Shown: positions 5,860-8,164 of the stretch, piece after piece
How positions within the stretch are numbered: the first letter of the stretch is position 1
Layout of the letters: each line of letters begins with the position of its first letter
Assembly (NCBI RefSeq): GCF_015207245.1
Contig: NZ_JADEXF010000108.1
Coordinates: forward strand, 1 to 8,164
Direction: 5' to 3'
DNA length: 8,164 nucleotides
From: Nostoc cf. edaphicum LEGE 07299
Lineage (GTDB): Bacteria; Cyanobacteriota; Cyanobacteriia; Cyanobacteriales; Nostocaceae
Made by a program: the position numbers and the translations under genes
Notes under the pieces: model-generated
The model's input: only the letters and a program-made list of their open reading frames with translations
Told to the model about the DNA's origin: nothing
The model's database searches: none

Positions 5860-7170
5860 GTGTCTCAAGTTGTTTTAGAAAACGTTTATAAAAGTTTTTC
5901 CCCGCGTAAAGGGGAAAGTGTTACCTCACAAACCCAATCTCCCCTCACCTCTGGGGAGAATGATGCAGCGCAGGAACGTGCGGGAAGTGTCAATGTCTTG
6001 CGGCGGATTAACCTGACGATCGCAGATGGCGAGTTTATGGTGCTGGTAGGCCCTTCTGGTTGTGGGAAAAGCACCTTACTGCGGTTAATCGCTGGCTTAG
6101 AAACGATGACTGGCGGTAATATCTGGATAGGCGATCGCTTGATCAATGACTTACCACCCAAAGAACGCGACATCGCAATGGTGTTTCAAAATTACGCCCT
6201 CTATCCTCACATGACGGTGTATGACAACATCGCCTTTGGGTTACGCCGCAGGGGAAGCAGGGGAGCAGAGGAGCAGGGGAGCAGAGGAGAAAATACTCCC
6301 TATATTCGGGCGTGGGCGGAAAATCTTTTTGTGGGGACGACAAGGAAGTTACCTAAAGGATTGCGCTACACTTCTGACAAAGAACGGGCGGTGGATCAGC
6401 AGGTGCGTAGTGTTGCTCAACTGTTGCAAATCGAAACATTGCTGAATCGCTTACCCAAACAGCTTTCTGGGGGACAAAGACAACGGGTTGCATTGGGAAG
6501 AGCGATCGCGCGTGACCCCCAAGTGTTTTTAATGGATGAACCGCTTTCTAATTTAGATGCCAAACTGCGGGCGGAAACCCGCGCCCAAATTGTCAAATTG
6601 CAGCGCCAACTGGGGACAACGACAATTTACGTCACCCACGACCAAACAGAAGCGATGACAATGGGCGATCGTATTGCGATTATGTCTGAAGGTAAAATTC
6701 AACAAGTTGCTTCTCCCTTAGAACTTTACAACCGTCCTGCCAATCTTTTTGTAGCAGAATTCATTGGTTCACCACCGATGAATTTTATTCCTGTAGAATT
6801 TCATGCCCCGCAGTTGATTACTCATTCCCAGTTGCGTTTCACCCTGCCAGAAGTATGGGGAAAAGCTTTACAAAAATATGATGGAAAAACTCTAATTTTA
6901 GGCATTCGCCCAGAACACTTGAACTTGAGTATGCCTGCCACCAAAAATCTCCCAGTGCAAGTAGATTTGGTAGAGAATCTCGGCAACGATTCCTTTCTCG
7001 CTGTTAAGATTGCCGAACCGGGATCTAAACCTGCTACTACAGCCAATTCCCTACAAGTGCGAATACCACCAGACCGATTTGTACAACCCGGTGAGCAACT
7101 TTGGTTATCTCTAACTCCAGAGAAAATTCACTTTTTTGATCCGGAAACTGAGTTAGCAATATTTCCCTAA
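5860..7170 (+). CDS. Sugar-type ABC importer ATP-binding protein (MalK/UgpC family) with two insertions
   Basis: This 436-residue cytoplasmic ATPase belongs to a carbohydrate-uptake ABC transporter (MalK/UgpC/MsmK type). It has Walker A GPSGCGKST (64-72), Q-loop Q110, signature LSGGQ (202-206), Walker B VFLMDE (222-227), D-loop SNLDA (230-234) and switch H260. The MalK-type C-terminal regulatory (TOBE) domain follows from about 300 (FVAEFIGSPPMNFIP, ILGIRPEHL at 346-354). It is longer than the usual about 370 residues. About 28 extra residues lie near 15-43 before VNVLRRINL. About 40 more lie in the helical subdomain near 131-172, where Q-loop to signature is 92 residues against about 52 in E. 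coli MalK. Part of the second insert (131-144) is a translated DNA repeat. The GTG start is the only sensible one; no Shine-Dalgarno sequence is seen. No permease gene is nearby, so the ATPase may serve transporters encoded elsewhere. The substrate is undetermined. Confidence 0.93.
   Translation: MSQVVLENVYKSFSPRKGESVTSQTQSPLTSGENDAAQERAGSVNVLRRINLTIADGEFMVLVGPSGCGKSTLLRLIAGLETMTGGNIWIGDRLINDLPPKERDIAMVFQNYALYPHMTVYDNIAFGLRRRGSRGAEEQGSRGENTPYIRAWAENLFVGTTRKLPKGLRYTSDKERAVDQQVRSVAQLLQIETLLNRLPKQLSGGQRQRVALGRAIARDPQVFLMDEPLSNLDAKLRAETRAQIVKLQRQLGTTTIYVTHDQTEAMTMGDRIAIMSEGKIQQVASPLELYNRPANLFVAEFIGSPPMNFIPVEFHAPQLITHSQLRFTLPEVWGKALQKYDGKTLILGIRPEHLNLSMPATKNLPVQVDLVENLGNDSFLAVKIAEPGSKPATTANSLQVRIPPDRFVQPGEQLWLSLTPEKIHFFDPETELAIFP
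6248..6288 (+). repeat. Octamer DNA repeat inside the coding sequence of the MalK-type ATPase
   Basis: Five direct repeats of about eight bases run without a break: GCAGGGGAA, GCAGGGGA, GCAGAGGA, GCAGGGGA and GCAGAGGA. The last four form two perfect copies of a 16-bp unit (6257-6272 and 6273-6288). The unit is not a multiple of three, so each copy is read in another frame, giving the low-complexity peptide RRGSRGAEEQGSRGE around residues 130-144. The gene stays open throughout. I recall GGGGAGCAGAGG-like runs as frequent intergenic repeats in Nostocales, so this looks like a repeat tolerated within a surface insertion. Confidence 0.8.
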
Positions 7171-7172
7171 AA

Positions 7173-7544
7173 CTATCCGCGTCTAATTGGTAGAATACGC
7201 ACTCTGGATTGGGCTTGGTCAACAGTGACCAATGCGCCTGTCTCTAGTGAAGACTCAAACTGATTCAGGGCTGAAATAACTAGATTTTCAATACTTTTTG
7301 GCAAAACATCCTGGGTACGAACCTGAATGACACTGGGAGTATCAGCACCTGTAGCAGCAAGCAGGGAACCGAAGTCTAAATCGTGAGTAAAGACGATATA
7401 TCCATTAGTTGTTGCCCACTCCATAATTATTGAATCTTTCTCACGGGGATCGCCAACTGTAGACCAGTGGACAGCAGAGATATTGTACCTCTCAAAAACC
7501 GCAACCCAATCAGGAGAAAGGTTCATATCAATCAAAATTTTCAT
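7173..7544 (-). CDS. DUF5615 PIN-like protein, probable toxin of a toxin-antitoxin pair
   Basis: This 123-residue soluble protein has a PIN-like nuclease fold of the DUF5615 type. Acidic residues typical of the metal site are present: D6 in MKILIDMNLSP, D37 in GDPREKDSII and D55/D57 in the THDLDFG motif (53-58). The length is normal. Its ATG overlaps the stop of the upstream DUF433 gene in the four-base ATGA (7544-7541), so the two are translationally coupled. Such pairs are proposed type II toxin-antitoxin systems in which the PIN-like partner would cleave RNA; activity is not shown by the sequence. It converges on the MalK-type gene with only 2 bp between the stop codons and no room for a terminator. 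Confidence 0.88.
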   Translation of the reverse strand: MKILIDMNLSPDWVAVFERYNISAVHWSTVGDPREKDSIIMEWATTNGYIVFTHDLDFGSLLAATGADTPSVIQVRTQDVLPKSIENLVISALNQFESSLETGALVTVDQAQSRVRILPIRRG

Positions 7545-7771
7545 GCACTTCTAAGAGGGACTTCAATTTCTTCAGCTCTCCATGCAGCGTAGGCAAGTGC
7601 TTCATAGATGTCGGCTTCTTCGAGGTAGGGATATGCCTTGAGGATGTCACTATTACTGTGTCCAGATGCCATTAACCCGACGATAGTACCAACAGTAATA
7701 CGCATTCCCCGAATACAGGGTTTGCCACCCATCATTTCAGGATTGCGAGTAATTCTGGTGAGATTTTGCAT
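7541..7771 (-). CDS. DUF433 protein, probable antitoxin partner of the DUF5615 gene
   Basis: This 76-residue DUF433 protein has the family's opening pattern ITRNPEMMGGKPCIRGMRITV (7-27). It is followed by a helical stretch, ILKAYPYLEEADIYEALAYAAW (43-64), that resembles a winged-helix DNA-binding core. The full domain is present and intact. It precedes and overlaps the DUF5615 gene by four bases, which is the usual antitoxin-first order. The expected role is neutralising the PIN-like protein and repressing its own promoter, by family analogy. No Shine-Dalgarno sequence is seen before ATG 7771, and I cannot identify an operator in the AT-rich 77 bp upstream. Confidence 0.88.
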   Translation of the reverse strand: MQNLTRITRNPEMMGGKPCIRGMRITVGTIVGLMASGHSNSDILKAYPYLEEADIYEALAYAAWRAEEIEVPLRSA

Positions 7772-7848
7772 AGTTTTTGTAGAGTAAGAGTGGGGTTATT
7801 GGATTGAGCATTTTAACTTTCACAAGTGCGATCAAATTTCATGTAAAA

Positions 7849-8163
7849 TCAATCTTCTTGAGAAAGAATTAAATTTAGAATATTCATTTCTTTAGACTGA
7901 AATATTTGATTTTCATTAAATAGGTTTTTCCCTAATTTATCCATTGCACCACTATTGAAAACTACGTAAGGAATATTCTGATAATTAGAGTCAATGGGCA
8001 AAATATTATATGCTAAAGCAAGTGTAGAAACGTACCGAGCTAAAATATCTCGTAAAGAGACATTATCAATTCTTCTCTCATCTTCAAAATAATCTTCAAA
8101 AGCCTGAAAAGATAAAAATGTCTGTATAGGTAAAGCATAATAACGTTCTGATGAAAGAGAAGT
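7849..8163 (-). CDS. Unrecognised AT-rich gene, 3' end only (runs off the right edge)
   Basis: One frame stays open from the right edge to TGA at 7851-7849, giving 104 C-terminal residues of a protein whose start lies outside the window. It reads TSLSSERYYALPIQTFLSF... then EDERRIDNVSLRDILARYVS, TLALAYNILPIDSNYQNIPY, and ends NLILSQED. The composition is ordinary for a soluble, mostly helical protein, with many aromatics, no membrane segment and no motif I recognise. By my hand count the DNA at 7861-8160 is about 28% GC, far below sample lines in the MalK-type gene (above 50%). That suggests recent acquisition or an accessory gene. The open frame across 315 bp of such AT-rich DNA, with plausible codon use, is the main reason to call it coding. 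No family or function is claimed. Confidence 0.65.
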   Translation of the reverse strand, partial: TSLSSERYYALPIQTFLSFQAFEDYFEDERRIDNVSLRDILARYVSTLALAYNILPIDSNYQNIPYVVFNSGAMDKLGKNLFNENQIFQSKEMNILNLILSQED

Positions 8164-8164
8164 T

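Noticed and set aside
5886..6343. Open frames on the - strand under the MalK-type gene
   Set aside because: They are antisense to conserved Walker A and Q-loop codons; the protein is arginine/proline-rich noise.
5860..7170. Naming the MalK-type gene ugpC, malK or a glucosylglycerol transporter gene
   Set aside because: The family is clear, but the substrate depends on permease and binding proteins that are not in the window.

Overview
The window looks like chromosome from a filamentous, probably heterocyst-forming cyanobacterium (Nostoc/Anabaena/Tolypothrix type). The evidence is seven exact copies of the HIP1 octamer GCGATCGC in 8.2 kb (about 0.1 expected by chance), tandem heptanucleotide repeats between genes, two further repeat types I remember from Nostocales intergenic DNA, and proteins whose wording matches Nostocales homologues. 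No organism name can be given from the sequence alone.

Layout, left to right. 1-358: no gene, but a 76-bp double-hairpin repeat and short heptad repeats. 359-2245 (-): a two-domain ATPase of a peptide-type ABC importer (DppD-DppF/OppD-OppF fusion). 2325-3054 (-): a two-gene unit of a small acidic protein followed by an HNH nuclease, with the nuclease broken by a one-base frameshift. 3234-3266: a terminator for the next gene. 3339-3914 (-): single-stranded DNA-binding protein with a DPDDIPF tail. 3915-4352: no gene, repeat-rich. 4353-5609 (-): FAD-dependent monooxygenase-like oxidoreductase with a very strong ribosome binding site. 5610-5859: divergent intergenic region with heptad arrays around a perfect 20-bp-stem hairpin. 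5860-7170 (+): MalK/UgpC-type sugar importer ATPase with an octamer DNA repeat translated inside its ATPase domain. 7173-7771 (-): a DUF433/DUF5615 antitoxin-toxin-like pair, ending 2 bp from the MalK stop. 7849-8163 (-): the 3' end of an AT-rich (about 28% GC) gene that I do not recognise and that runs off the right edge.

The genes do not form one pathway. Both transporter ATPases stand without their permease or binding-protein genes here, which is common in cyanobacteria, where such genes are scattered. The two small gene pairs (acidic protein + HNH; DUF433 + DUF5615) are accessory modules, the first apparently decaying. I see no clear new multi-gene system. The items most worth a second look are the coding-sequence repeat in the MalK-type gene, the broken HNH pair, the hairpin element upstream of the MalK-type gene, and the AT-rich gene at the right edge.
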